Of a stretch of DNA of 64,000 nt, positions 46,207 to 56,902 are shown in pieces (within the stretch, counting starts at the first letter, position 1; each line of letters opens with the position of its first letter). A program made the position numbers and the translations under genes. The stretch is taken from positions 2,219,300 through 2,283,299 of the forward strand of contig JANAVB010007000.1 in NCBI GenBank assembly GCA_029216955.1. The letters run 5' to 3'. The notes under the pieces are model-generated. The model saw nothing but the letters and a program-made list of their open reading frames with translations. It was not told the DNA's origin and made no database searches. The DNA is from Iris pallida. Taxonomy: Eukaryota > Streptophyta > Magnoliopsida > Asparagales > Iridaceae.

Positions 46207-49200
46207 ATGAATGTGGCAAAACATAAAGTCAATGATCCTATCTTATGTACCATTTGGCATGACCGTTTAGGTCACCCGGGACAAACTATGTTCAAGAGGA
46301 TCATTAATAATTCTTGCGGACACTTATTGAAAAATTACGATCTTGGTTTACCAAAGAATCACCTATGTGTTCCATGTTCACAAGGAAAGTTTATAACTAG
46401 ACCATCTTTCCTAAAAGTTAAGAATGAGTCTCCGAGTTTCTTGCAAAGAATACAAGGAGACATTTGTGGTCCTATTCATCCTGCTAGTGGTCCTTTTAGA
46501 TATTTTATGGTACTCATAGATGCATCTACTAGGTGGTCACATGTTTGTTTATTGTCTACTAGAAATCTTGCATTTTCTCGTCTTTTGGCTCAAATTATTA
46601 AACTTAGATCTCAGTTTCCTGATAACTCGATTAAGTCAATTAGACTTGATAATGCCGCTGAATTTACCTCACAAGTATTTGATGATTATTGTACATCATT
46701 AGGGATTGAGGTAGAACATCCTGTTCCCCATGTGCACACACAAAATGGGTTAGCTGAGTCATTTATTAAACATCTCCAACTTATAGCAAGACCTCTACTA
46801 ATGCAATCTAATCTGCCAATTGAGGCTTGGGGACATGCTATTTTACATGCTGCATCTCTAGTTAGATTTAGACCGACTGCCTACCATATTTTTTCACCCA
46901 TACAACTTGTTAGTGGAAGACAACCCAATATTTCACATTTGAGAAAGTTTGGATGTGCAGTATATGTCCCAATTCCACCTCCCAAACGAACTAAAATGGG
47001 TCCCCAACGACGTTTGGGAATATACATTGGTTTTGAATCTTCCTCCATAATAAAGTATTTGGAACCAATGACTGGTGATGTCTTTACTGCAAGATTTGAA
47101 GATTGTCAATTTGATGAGCGAGTCTTCCCGCCGTTAGGGGGAGGTAAGCAACAAATTGTTCATACAGAACAATCTATTGCTAATGAACGGCGTGAATTGA
47201 CATGGAATACGCCTACTCTATCTCATCAAGATCCAAGAACTCCACAATGTGATTATGAGACAAGGAGAATGATACATTTGCAAGAAATTGCAAATCAATT
47301 ACCTGATGCATTTAATGATGTCGCAAAGGTAACTAGATCTCATGTGCCAGCTAGAAATGTGCCAGCCAGAATTAATGTTCATATTGAACAAAATCTAAAC
47401 AAGGCGGCAAATGAATCTACTACTACACGTCAAAAGCGTGGTAGACCTATAGGTTCCAAGGATAGTGCTCCTAGAAAGAGGAGAGTAAATGAAACATCTT
47501 GTCCTGATAAAAGCCCGATAGTGGCTGGAGCTCTGAAAATAGATAATGAAGATGTGCATGTTTCCAAATTCACTGAAATGCCTATGGATGCCTCTAGAGA
47601 GGCACAGGTACCTGAAAATGAAGAGATCTCGATATTCCATGCATGTTCAGGTGAATTGTGGAATAGAAAAGCACTTGTCATCGATGACATATTTAGCTAT
47701 GCAGTAGCTACTGAAATATCAAAGGACAACGATGATTGTGAAAATGAACCACGTAGTATAAATGAATGTCGACAAAGAAAAGATTGGCCAATGTGGAAAG
47801 ATGCTATTCAAGCAGAATTAAAATCTTTAGAAAAACGTGGTGTATTTGGACCTATAGTGGAAACACCAAAGGACATAAATCCTGTTGGTTTTAAATGGGT
47901 GTTCGTGAGAAAACGAAATGAGAGAAACAAAGTTGAAAGATACAAAGCCCGACTTGTAGCACAAGGTTTCTCTCAAAGACCTGGAATTGATTATGTTGAG
48001 ACATACTCTCCAGTTATGGATGTTATTACTTTTAGATATCTAATTAGTCTCGCAGTTTCTGAAAATCTTGATATGAGACTTATGGATGTTGTAACTGCAT
48101 ATTTGTATGGAGACTTAGATACTGACATCTATATGAAAATTCCAGAAGGATTTACAATGCCAGAGACTAAGTCAAAGGGCATGTGCTCAATTAAACTTAG
48201 ACGAGCATTATATGGATTGAAACAATCCGGAAGAATGTGGTATAATCGTCTTAGTATATATTTGACTAAGGAAGGATATAGAAATAGTCAAATTTGCCCA
48301 TGTGTCTTCATTAAGAAATCCGAGAATGGATTTTCGATAGTGGCAGTATACGTGGATGATATAAACCTGATCGGATCTCCTGCAGAATTAGAGAAAACTG
48401 CAAACTATTTGAAAAAAGAATTTGAAATGAAAGACTTGGGAAAGACAAAGCTTTGTCTCGGTTTGCAAATAGAACGAAGTTCTAGTGGAATATTAGTGCA
48501 TCAATCCCGATATATCGAAAGAATTTTGAAACGATTCAGAATGGACAAAGCACATCCACTTAGTACACCTATGGTTGTACGGAGTCTGGATTTAGATAAA
48601 GATCCATTTCGACCAAAGGAAGAAGATGAAAAAGTTCTTGGTCCTGAAGTGCCGTATTTAAGTGCTATTGGAGCACTGCTATATCTAGCACAATGCACAA
48701 GACCAGACATTGCTTTCTCTGTTAATTTATTATCTAGATATAGTTCTGCACCTACACTTAGACATTGGAATGGAGTTAAACACATAATGAGATATCTTCG
48801 TGGAACAACTGATATGGGATTATTTTATTCCTGTAATTCCACTAATAACTCCCATCTAGTTGGTTATGCAGATTCTGGTTATCTTTCTGACCCTCATAAG
48901 GGTTGTTCCCAAACAGGTTATGTGTTTATTAATAATCATGCAGCTATATCTTGGCGATCAACAAAGCAAGGTTCAGTAGCAACTTCCTCTAACCATGCAG
49001 AATTAATTGCATTGCATGAAGCAACAAGAGAAAGTGTGTGGTTGCGATCGATCATTCATCATATAAGGGTAAATTGTCAACTACCCACAGTTACAGATAA
49101 GCCTACAACAATATTCGAAGACAATGCAGCTTGCATTGCGCAAGTCCAAGAGGGATTCATCAAAGGAGATCGAACGAAGCACCTTCCACCAAAATTGTTT

Positions 49201-49359
49201 TATGCACATGAGCTCCAAAGGACGAAAGTGATCGAAGTTAAGCAAGTTAGATCAAGTGAAAACTTAGCCGATTTGTTCACCAAGGCACTTCCAAAGTCCA
49301 CATTTCAGAAGTTGGTACACGGAATAGGCATGCGACGACTTAATCATCAGACAAATTAG
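46207..49359 (+). CDS. pol: Pol polyprotein (integrase, RT, RNase H) without Gag or protease
   Basis: 1050 residues without stops. Residues 17-57 hold the integrase zinc site (WHDRLGH...CVPC). The catalytic triad is intact: Asp85 (GDICGP), Asp148 (IRLDNAAEF) and Glu184 (NGLAESF), with the D-35-E type spacing. The integrase C-terminal part includes GCAVYVP. RT follows at about residues 565-800 (RYKARLVAQGFSQRPGIDY; YVDD at about 715-718), then RNase H (YADSGYLSD; SSNHAELIALHE; FEDNAACIAQ). The start is the first ATG after the PBS. A complete copia polyprotein would have 300-450 additional N-terminal residues with capsid, zinc knuckle and DSG protease; these are absent here. Cleavage of this protein would need protease from another element. 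The intact frame and the almost identical LTRs agree with recent activity. Confidence 0.93.
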   Translation: MNVAKHKVNDPILCTIWHDRLGHPGQTMFKRIINNSCGHLLKNYDLGLPKNHLCVPCSQGKFITRPSFLKVKNESPSFLQRIQGDICGPIHPASGPFRYFMVLIDASTRWSHVCLLSTRNLAFSRLLAQIIKLRSQFPDNSIKSIRLDNAAEFTSQVFDDYCTSLGIEVEHPVPHVHTQNGLAESFIKHLQLIARPLLMQSNLPIEAWGHAILHAASLVRFRPTAYHIFSPIQLVSGRQPNISHLRKFGCAVYVPIPPPKRTKMGPQRRLGIYIGFESSSIIKYLEPMTGDVFTARFEDCQFDERVFPPLGGGKQQIVHTEQSIANERRELTWNTPTLSHQDPRTPQCDYETRRMIHLQEIANQLPDAFNDVAKVTRSHVPARNVPARINVHIEQNLNKAANESTTTRQKRGRPIGSKDSAPRKRRVNETSCPDKSPIVAGALKIDNEDVHVSKFTEMPMDASREAQVPENEEISIFHACSGELWNRKALVIDDIFSYAVATEISKDNDDCENEPRSINECRQRKDWPMWKDAIQAELKSLEKRGVFGPIVETPKDINPVGFKWVFVRKRNERNKVERYKARLVAQGFSQRPGIDYVETYSPVMDVITFRYLISLAVSENLDMRLMDVVTAYLYGDLDTDIYMKIPEGFTMPETKSKGMCSIKLRRALYGLKQSGRMWYNRLSIYLTKEGYRNSQICPCVFIKKSENGFSIVAVYVDDINLIGSPAELEKTANYLKKEFEMKDLGKTKLCLGLQIERSSSGILVHQSRYIERILKRFRMDKAHPLSTPMVVRSLDLDKDPFRPKEEDEKVLGPEVPYLSAIGALLYLAQCTRPDIAFSVNLLSRYSSAPTLRHWNGVKHIMRYLRGTTDMGLFYSCNSTNNSHLVGYADSGYLSDPHKGCSQTGYVFINNHAAISWRSTKQGSVATSSNHAELIALHEATRESVWLRSIIHHIRVNCQLPTVTDKPTTIFEDNAACIAQVQEGFIKGDRTKHLPPKLFYAHELQRTKVIEVKQVRSSENLADLFTKALPKSTFQKLVHGIGMRRLNHQTN

Positions 49360-49536
49360 CTGTTTCAGATCCATTGTATCGAGGGGGAGTATAACTTGTA
49401 CATAATATTTTTGTTTTGCGTGTTGTACTCTTTTTCCTTAACTAAGATTTTTCCCACTGGGTTTTTTTTTTCTTAGTAAGGTTTTAATGAGGCAACAAAA
49501 GCGCATATAACACCAACTAATTAATGGTGTATATCC

Positions 49537-49545
49537 AAGGGGGAG
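49537..49545 (+). promoter_or_regulatory. Polypurine tract of the gag-less copia
   Basis: AAGGGGGAG directly before the 3' LTR. A second similar tract (GAGGGGGAG) lies near 49381. Confidence 0.85.
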
Positions 49546-49760
49546 TGTTGTAAATATGGATAAATTACCATTATTATTTGGTGGCTATAACTTATGCCTT
49601 TTGGTTATCCATAACCTATGGCTTTTAGTATTATTCTATTTAATTGTCATCATGATAGTAAGCTCATTTGTAAGCCTATATAAGAGGCTCTTGTCAAGTT
49701 GATCAATACAAGTGAATGAAGAAATAATTTCCTCCATCTCCTTTTCTTTGTTTTACAATA
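49546..49760 (+). repeat. 3' LTR of the gag-less copia
   Basis: 215 bp, one substitution relative to the 5' LTR, followed by the TSD GAATA. Confidence 0.93.
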
Positions 49761-49765
49761 GAATA

Positions 49766-52072
49766 GTATTATTTGAATTAAGATTAAATTAGTATACTTT
49801 AAATTATTTTGATAGTGACCAATATTATCTTTAACTATTATGTTGATCTCTTATTTTGAATTTACAAGATTTGAACACTGTTAATTTAAATTGGTATATT
49901 TAGCTACTAATAGATTTTGACAAGATTAAATTATTTTAAGCTTGATATTAATTTAAATTAATATTATTATCTATTAGTGGATTTGGTTAAATGAAATTAT
50001 TTTGAAACGTTTATTTGCTTTTCAATTAAAAAAGGACTTTTATATAGGAAATTCTAATCCTAATTTTATAGGAATATCCACCAGGCCCTCCATTTATTTT
50101 CTCATAAATTTCTCAAACACAATTCCACGATGTCCACAAACAACCAAACATCAGGTTGACCCGCTGACCCGTATCCCTGCTCCTCGGCCGCATCCTCTTC
50201 CCACTACCGTTCCTGGTCAACCCTAAAACTTCACCGCCACTATCGAGCAACAACACCACCGGAAACACAGCCCCTCATCCACCTGCATGACCACCCGAGT
50301 CGCCCTGACTTCACCAATGACAACCATCGCCATGACAGCACCGACTTGTCCCGGCCACACCGTCACCATCCATCGTCACCACTCCTTTGTCAACCAAAAA
50401 CAGCTACCACCACCATCAAAACCACCCAGCCCCCACCCTCTCTATCACCAGCACCATCGCTCCTAGCCACAACCAATATATAAATTCTGGGCCCAAGTGT
50501 CCGTGTCTGCATCCATCCTCTTCATCCAGATCATTACATCAGAACACATCCTCGCGTCCAAGCTAGGACACGAATACAAAAACCAAAGGAATCATGTGTC
50601 CAATCTCCAGAGACGAATATGGTACAAAGAAATACACACAAAAATCTAATCCGCGCCGCGGTCGCCTGCAACTACTCCCCGAGTCGTCCTAGCGCTGACC
50701 AACGCCCGCCATTCCGATCTCCTTCGGGCCCGCGCTCTGACCACCGCCCTTGACATCGGCCTTCGCGGCGTCCGATCCCGGAAAAGCAACGGACAGCGCC
50801 GCCGCGACCATTCCGGCGACCCCACTCCCGTGCCACAGGCCGCCCTCCCGGCGTCGCATCCTCTGCCATGGCTTCCGCCGCGGTTGTATGCAAGACGAGC
50901 GCCATCGCGTCCTTCTCCACGCGCCTCCGACCGCTTCGACCGTCGAATCCGTATCCCTCGGTACTCTCTCTCGCTCGTCTTTTCCTCTACGTAGTCTTCT
51001 TCTTCTCTGGAAGTTTGAGAGGATGTTCTCTCTTTTCCAGAGAGAGGTGCTTAAGTAATCTGCTTGGACCTTCGGCCGGGTGTGAGTATGCCCAGTGGGC
51101 TGGCAGACCCATGGGCCTATTATAGTTTTATATTGGGCAAATTTTTGGGAAGTTAGTCCAGGAACAGGATCTGATTCATAATTTTGTATATATATTATAT
51201 ACTGATTAGAGTATTAAAATACAATTGTTTTTATTACTGTTAATATTTTTAAATATTTTGGTATTAATTGTTGTTGTTGTTATTATTATTATTAAGTAAG
51301 GTGAACATTATATATTAAGTAAGGTGTTGGGCCTTAAAGCCACAAAAATGATATTGGTTTAGTTTTTATTATTAGATTTTTTTATCTAATCTAATTTCGG
51401 GCTTTTTACTTGGGCTTTAAGCCCTAAAAGTTTTAAATGTTATTATTAATTAGCTTCGGGCCTTGATAGAAATAAATTAGTTTTTATATAAGGATAGTAG
51501 TATGTGGGCTTGGGTGTTGAACCCTAAGCCATTAACAGAATTATAATAGTTTGGGCTTGAGATTATTCATTTTAATATATTATTCAACTTATAAATTATT
51601 TGGGCTTTATATTTTTCATATTAAATATTGTAGCATGGGATTAATTATTTATAATAATGAGATTTCTTTAAATAAGTTTATATAAAACTATTTTGTAAAA
51701 TTGGGCTTATATATATTATACGTAAAGATAGTTTATATATCTTTGGGCTTTTAATTGATTAATACTTTCTAATATCATTACTAAGGATTTATATTCATGA
51801 AATAAAAATTTCCTTAAAAAGAGTTAAAAACCTATTACGTTACAAATATTTTCCTAACATATACATAAATAAAATGCTTTTGGACTTCTAATGGGCATAA
51901 ATATCTTTCTAAAATAAGGTTCGACTAAGGATTAACTTCTCCTAAAAACATATTCCTCTATATTAGAAACCTTGATCTTTGCTAATTGTGTTCATATATT
52001 TTCTTTGCCACTTTGAGATTTCTGCACATCGACCCTGGCCAACTGGACTGTTCCGAACACAATTGTACTATT
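49766..52072. other. Intergenic DNA with a GC-rich island
   Basis: AT-rich to 50090, then about 970 bp rich in C and G (50090-51060; Ser/Pro/Thr/Arg-coding short frames such as 50750-51058 and, on the minus strand, 50672-50920), then AT-rich DNA with repeated GGGCTT motifs to 52072. A TATATAAAT at about 50478 and the GC-to-AT succession resemble the layout of a gypsy LTR, but no matching repeat is in the window. No gene recognised. Confidence 0.45.
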
Positions 52073-52441
52073 TGTCACGTCCTGACCCGGAATCACCCGA
52101 ATCATCGTCCTCGCAGGGGGCGTGATGTCGCACGAGCCTGGAGTTGCGCTCGTGCAAGACAAGCTGACAAGTTCTCAAATGGCTTAACAACGAAAGAAAA
52201 ATAGAGTATACGAAACAATTCTCTTTATTGATATTCGAACTGAGATTACAAAGGCTTTCGATAGCCCAACAATATATGCCAGATTGGCTATAACACTCAG
52301 GTTCTCTCTGGCCCACAAAGGATTTCACCGTTCCATACATCATGCCTTCTATATCTCGGCCGTATCGATCATGTTGCAAGTCCGAGCGTCAATGCGGTCG
52401 CATGCCTCAATACGCTTCGGCATTTCAAGTCACAACGCGTT
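52073..52441 (-). repeat. Gypsy LTR (left segment), interrupted by the gag-only element
   Basis: It starts TGTCACGTCC on the plus strand. The minus-strand reading matches the end of the LTR at 22880-23252 (TGACGCTCGGACTT, TCCTTTGTGGGC, GAACTTGTCA). It is cut at 52441 by the gag-only element and resumes at 63049. Since it lies on the minus strand with its terminus at the left, it is the 3' LTR of an element that extends beyond the right window edge. Confidence 0.8.
52437..52441. repeat. Target-site duplication of the gag-only element (left copy)
   Basis: GCGTT precedes the 5' LTR and recurs after the 3' LTR at 63044-63048. Confidence 0.9.
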
Positions 52442-53001
52442 TGTAGCACCCAGTTTCTAAAATGAGGGTAATTTTGAAATTTTGTAATTATAATTATTTA
52501 ATAATGACATTTAAACCATATTATGATTTTTGGTGATTTTTAGTTAATTTAAAACTATTTAAAACCACGACTTGTGATTTTGATGTTTTGCTAGTGCAAC
52601 CTTAGAGATTACTTAACCTAGAGACTAACCATGATCATATGAGCCTAGCCATAGATTTAGAACATCAAGTTAGGGCTTTTTAGCCTAAGGGGTATTTTGG
52701 TAATTTACTAGGAATTATTGGATTTATGTGAATTATTATTATTTAATTATTGTCATGAGAGCCCCTAACCTAGTTTACCCTAATCTAGAGGTTAGCCACT
52801 AACCTAGAGACTAGAGGATGGATATTACATATTAGTCAAGGTAGGAAATATCTAAGATATTTACATATGTGATATTTTCCTTGAAACCCTCAAAAGATCT
52901 CAACTTTGGCACCAAAGTCCTTGCCTTCACCTTGAAGGAAGGCAAGAAGACACCCCCCCTTGCCATGACCAGCCAAGGGCACCCCCTAGCATGCCCCCTT
53001 C

Positions 53002-53010
53002 CTATATAAC
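53002..53010 (+). promoter_or_regulatory. TATA box of the gag-only element
   Basis: CTATATAAC within CCTTCCTATATAACCCC; repeated at 59364-59372 in the other LTR. It implies a short U3 (about 560 bp) and a long transcribed R-U5. Confidence 0.65.
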
Positions 53011-53439
53011 CCCATCTATTCATTCCCATACCAATTTACATGTTTCAAAACCTAAAAAAATTCCAATTTCCTTAAACCTTAATATCTTCCTCAAAATAGA
53101 TCCAAACTCATCCTAGTCTTTTGCATTGGGTTCCTACAACCTAGAGGGTGCTAAGGGAGGCTAGCAAGCTGGACACATAGCTGTGGACACCAACAAGTGA
53201 AGAGGACACACCCCCCTTCCATTGAAATCTTGAGTTTTCACTCAATAGGTAAATACCTATAAACCTAGTTAATATTATGTTTTTCCTTTATAAATGCATG
53301 CATATAGGTATACCCTAGCTGTGGGTCAAGTTTGGTAGAAACTAGGTTTGATTTGGTGTCCGTATCGGACACGTATCCAAGGTTGAAAAATAGTGTTTGG
53401 TGAAATGCCACTTAGGAATAAAAGTTAGTGTTTTGTAAA

Positions 53440-54200
53440 ACAAATTACACTTTTGGGTAGCCCTAGACTAGTAGAACACGTATCCACTTGACTGAGCACG
53501 AATTGGTGCCGTGTTCGTGTCCAAAATGGATACGAATACGTTGCCCTGAAAACACATAGTGCCCTGCTCACGCGTGTCTCGTACTCACCGTACAGAGCAC
53601 GTGGACATGCCAAAATTGGCATGGACACGGGGGCAATGTCTGCGAGCATGCCCCCAAAGTTTTACGATGTGTCGTTTTGTATCGGACACGGATTCGGGGC
53701 CGCACTGGCCACACACACGCACGTTCAGTCAAGAAAATTGACTTAGACACGGACCCCGTGTCCCACGCACACGTATCGTGGTGTCGTGTCAGGGTGACAC
53801 ACGTGTAGCCCATCATTGGGCGGACACTTGGACACGAGCACGAGGTGTGTCGTGTCCTGTGTCACGAGCACGAGCCACTCGACTCGCTGCACGACGCTGC
53901 GCATAGCAGTGTGTATCAGTCGAGTTTTTTCGACTAATACGGGCTTCCTATTTGCACACGGCGACACGTAGGCTCGTGTCAGGGTCCTAGGTGTGTAGCC
54001 TGACCCTAAGCGAACCTAGGGGCACGACCACGAGACACGTGGATGTGTGTGTCGTGTCCTACACACACGTGAACCCGTACACGACGCTGTGACACTGCAC
54101 AGTGTATGAAACTTACCTGATTTGGGTTTTTGACACTTGGACACGTTGTGTCGTGTCGTGGTGGACTCCCATGGACACACACGACACGTACACACATGGG
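53440..54200. repeat. GACACG/CGTGTC-rich low-complexity segment
   Basis: Dozens of overlapping ACACG, CGTGTC and GAGCACGAG motifs in both orientations, repeated in the other LTR at 59810-60560. Short frames here have no recognised domain. Confidence 0.7.
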
Positions 54201-54821
54201 GCTAGGGTTACCAACCACTGTTTGTGGGTATTGGTTAGGTTTTTGGGTTGATTTGGGTTTTTCCCAAAACCAGTTAACTGAACAGTATTCCTGTGTTTTT
54301 CAGTTTTTAAAATCCAATTTCTAATCGATTTTGATTGATATATATATATGCGTATTTATGTATATATACACTGTATATGTATGTATATATGTATATGAGT
54401 GTGTGGGCATATGTGTATGTGTATGTGAGTGTATATATGTGTATATATAGGTATGTATAGGTGTGTGTATATATATATGTAATGTGTGTGTGTGTGTTTG
54501 TGCCTCTCTTCTCAGGTTTCTGAGAACAGAACCTCCCCCCTCTCACTGTTACACACACACACCACTACCCCTTCCCATGACCCCCTCACACACACACATG
54601 ATCACCCTTCACCCTTGTTCCCTCTCATTCACTCTCTCTCTCTATATATATGTCTATATGTAATATTATATATATAATGTTATATGTATATATGTATATA
54701 TATTGTATAGATATATGTATAGATATACATATCTATATATATCCACTAAGTACCCTAGGAATTCTAGCCTATGGCCTATGGCCAATGAGTTAGGATAGAC
54801 CATTAGGCCTACTAGACCTAG

Positions 54822-55412
54822 GTTGACCAGAATGTTGACCATAGTTGACCAAAGTCAACTATAGGTCAGACCTTGACCTAATTAACCTAGAAGGACTTAG
54901 AAGGACTTAATGACTAAGGTTTGACTAAACCCTAGATTATTAACTAATTGGTTAGGTTTGACCTATATGTGAGTGCCCTAAGTATATAAGGGTATTTGTG
55001 TGACTTGGGTTATATGGATAGTTACATGTCAATTAAGATATGTATGGGGTTAAGTGAGATACTTAGAGTTGAGTCATGACTTGAGATTGGAATATGGGAT
55101 TAGCTTGAATATAGGATTAAGGTTGGTATTATATATATATATATTTATATGTGGTATACTTGTATAGGTATTGGTTATACCTTAACCTTGTGGTGTAGTA
55201 CCTTAGATAGTCTAGATTGACCTAGCTTGACTAGTAATTGACTAGTCTGACCATTGTTAACTAAACCCTAGATAACTTGACTAGTTTGACTAGAATGTTG
55301 ACCAAAAGTTGACTTTAACCTAGATTTGACTAACCTTGACTTGTTTGACATAGTTTGACTTTTTAAAGTTGACCAGAGTTGACCAAGAGTTGACTTTTGA
55401 CCAGATTGACCT
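54822..55412 (+). promoter_or_regulatory. Cluster of about 22 TTGAC (W-box-like) motifs
   Basis: TTGACC or TTGACT recurs about every 27 bp on the plus strand (counted by eye); the 3' LTR has the same cluster (61174-61799). TTGAC(C/T) is the core WRKY binding site. The position is downstream of the TATA box, so a regulatory role is unproven. Confidence 0.5.
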
Positions 55413-56655
55413 AGAATCATGTAGTATGCATTGTATAATCTAATTTTACCATTGTGGATATATTGTGACCTGTTTTACTCTAAATAGGACTCTGTGACAC
55501 CAGTTCGCACATCTATTCATATCAGTCATACAGGGTGATAGGCGAGTACATTCTCTGATCATTTCATACTTGTTAGGACTTATATTCTTGCTCTAGATTA
55601 CTTTACATGATGCTGTCACGTCATTATCACGGATTGGTACTATATGGATCTTGTCATGCGATGTTATCTCCCTCGGGGTGCATTAGATACAGTTGTCATG
55701 TGCTTTTCACAAACATCTTGTATTCATGTACACCGCTTTCATGTATACTCTTGTGCAATCTTGTACTCTCATGATCACGTGAGCAAACATGTTAAAAACC
55801 TCTTGTACAAGGTAACGTAACTTGACTGGATCGTTGTGTACTAATTGGGGAGGGTGAGTAGAAAATGGTTATGTGATCAAAATCCCATCTTGTGAAATCT
55901 TGTGAAATCATGTATATGTCCATGGTACACTCACGTATGATGGAGTTACCCTTGCATTGTCCTAACCCGTTTATATAACCATCTCATGCTCTAAATCACA
56001 GGTTACCTACAGTTCTTACTTATCATATATAGATATTTCCAGTTATCAAATCTCTCTCTTTTTTATATATATTTCTTTACAGTCCATGTATCTTACTCTT
56101 TGCATGCTTACATTTCCCAACATGATATGAACTGCGTGAGATGTATTGTGCTCGTTCCTGTCCTGAATGGACCTGTTGAAAATATTACAGATGATGATGG
56201 TGACTGTCCTACCTTCTATGGGACACATGAGGGTGACCTTTAGGAGCCTGAGGAGCATCTAGCTCAGTAGAGGGTGCCTAGTCTAGTCTAGTCTAGTATT
56301 TACAGCTTTCAGCCTGTATCGGATTGTTCCGATTGTTAGTTGTGGCTTAGTTATATTTCAGGACTTGTATTATTTTTGTTGGACATCTACTTTGTGTGGT
56401 GTGATAACTCTATTTATATTTCAGTTCATTTCTTTTATCTGATTCCATATCACGCTCTATCTTTCCTAGACTTGTGTTTGAGATATAGAGTTGAGATGTT
56501 CTGTTATACCTCCGTGCGGAGATGACAGGCTTGTTGTTAGATGTTAGATGTTATAGATGACCTATACAGCGTTCTACCGCCGACACTGCGGCGTAGGCTG
56601 GACGTACCCACGTTCTCGTGCCCCTAATCAGGGTACGGGTTGTGACACATTTTTG

Positions 56656-56672
56656 TGGTGGCCCATGCAGGT
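56656..56672 (+). promoter_or_regulatory. Putative tRNA-Ile primer-binding site of the gag-only element
   Basis: TGGTGGCCCATGCAGGT, 8 bases after the LTR, is the exact complement of the recalled 3' end of plant tRNA-Ile(AAU) including CCA. The LARD has the same site at the same spacing with one mismatch. Confidence 0.6.
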
Positions 56673-56677
56673 TTGTG

Positions 56678-56729
56678 TCGTAATTAGTGCGATCTCGTAA
56701 TGGTGCTCGACTTAGAGTACTAATTACGA
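56678..56729 (+). other. Hairpin just after the PBS
   Basis: TCGTAATTAGT (56678-56688) pairs perfectly with ACTAATTACGA (56719-56729), with a 30-nt loop. Same position class as the LARD hairpin, with similar but not identical stem sequence, a candidate packaging or dimerisation signal. Confidence 0.55.
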
Positions 56730-56902
56730 TCCTACAATTAGGACGTAGGACCTAGGACATGATAGTAGTTTCTCAATCACACCTAGGAAAATTTTCGATC
56801 TTTTGATTATCATGATTACTTCCCTTGTATTAAATTAACTGCCCTTCTTTGATAAATCTACTCATGTGCCATATTGATCTCTTTGTTTCAATTCGTCTCC
56901 AG

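Larger units (their letters stand above)
45958..49760 (+). mobile_element. Young gag-less, pol-only Ty1/copia retrotransposon
   Basis: LTRs of 215 bp (45958-46172 and 49546-49760) differ at a single base by eye. The TSD GAATA (45953-45957 and 49761-49765) is perfect. The interior has a PBS-like CGTTATCAGCACGA right after the 5' LTR, one intact 1050-codon frame covering GAG-pre-integrase, integrase, RT and RNase H, and the PPT AAGGGGGAG. No gag or protease sequence exists between LTR and pol. The near-identical LTRs show recent transposition, so structural proteins were probably supplied in trans, or the deletion arose during the last reverse-transcription cycle. Confidence 0.93.
52442..56647 (+). 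repeat. 5' LTR of the gag-only gypsy element
   Basis: 4206 bp. In order it contains a TATA box at 53002-53010, a GACACG/CGTGTC-rich segment (53440-54200), TA/TG microsatellites (54330-54760), a dense TTGAC cluster (54822-55412), and a 3' part ending GGGTACGGGTTGTGACA. Colinear with 58796-63043. Confidence 0.93.

Noticed and set aside
54307..54677. Tyr/Thr/His-rich short ORFs in the gag-only element LTR (also near 60677-61063)
   Set aside because: They are translations of TA/TG/CA dinucleotide repeats.
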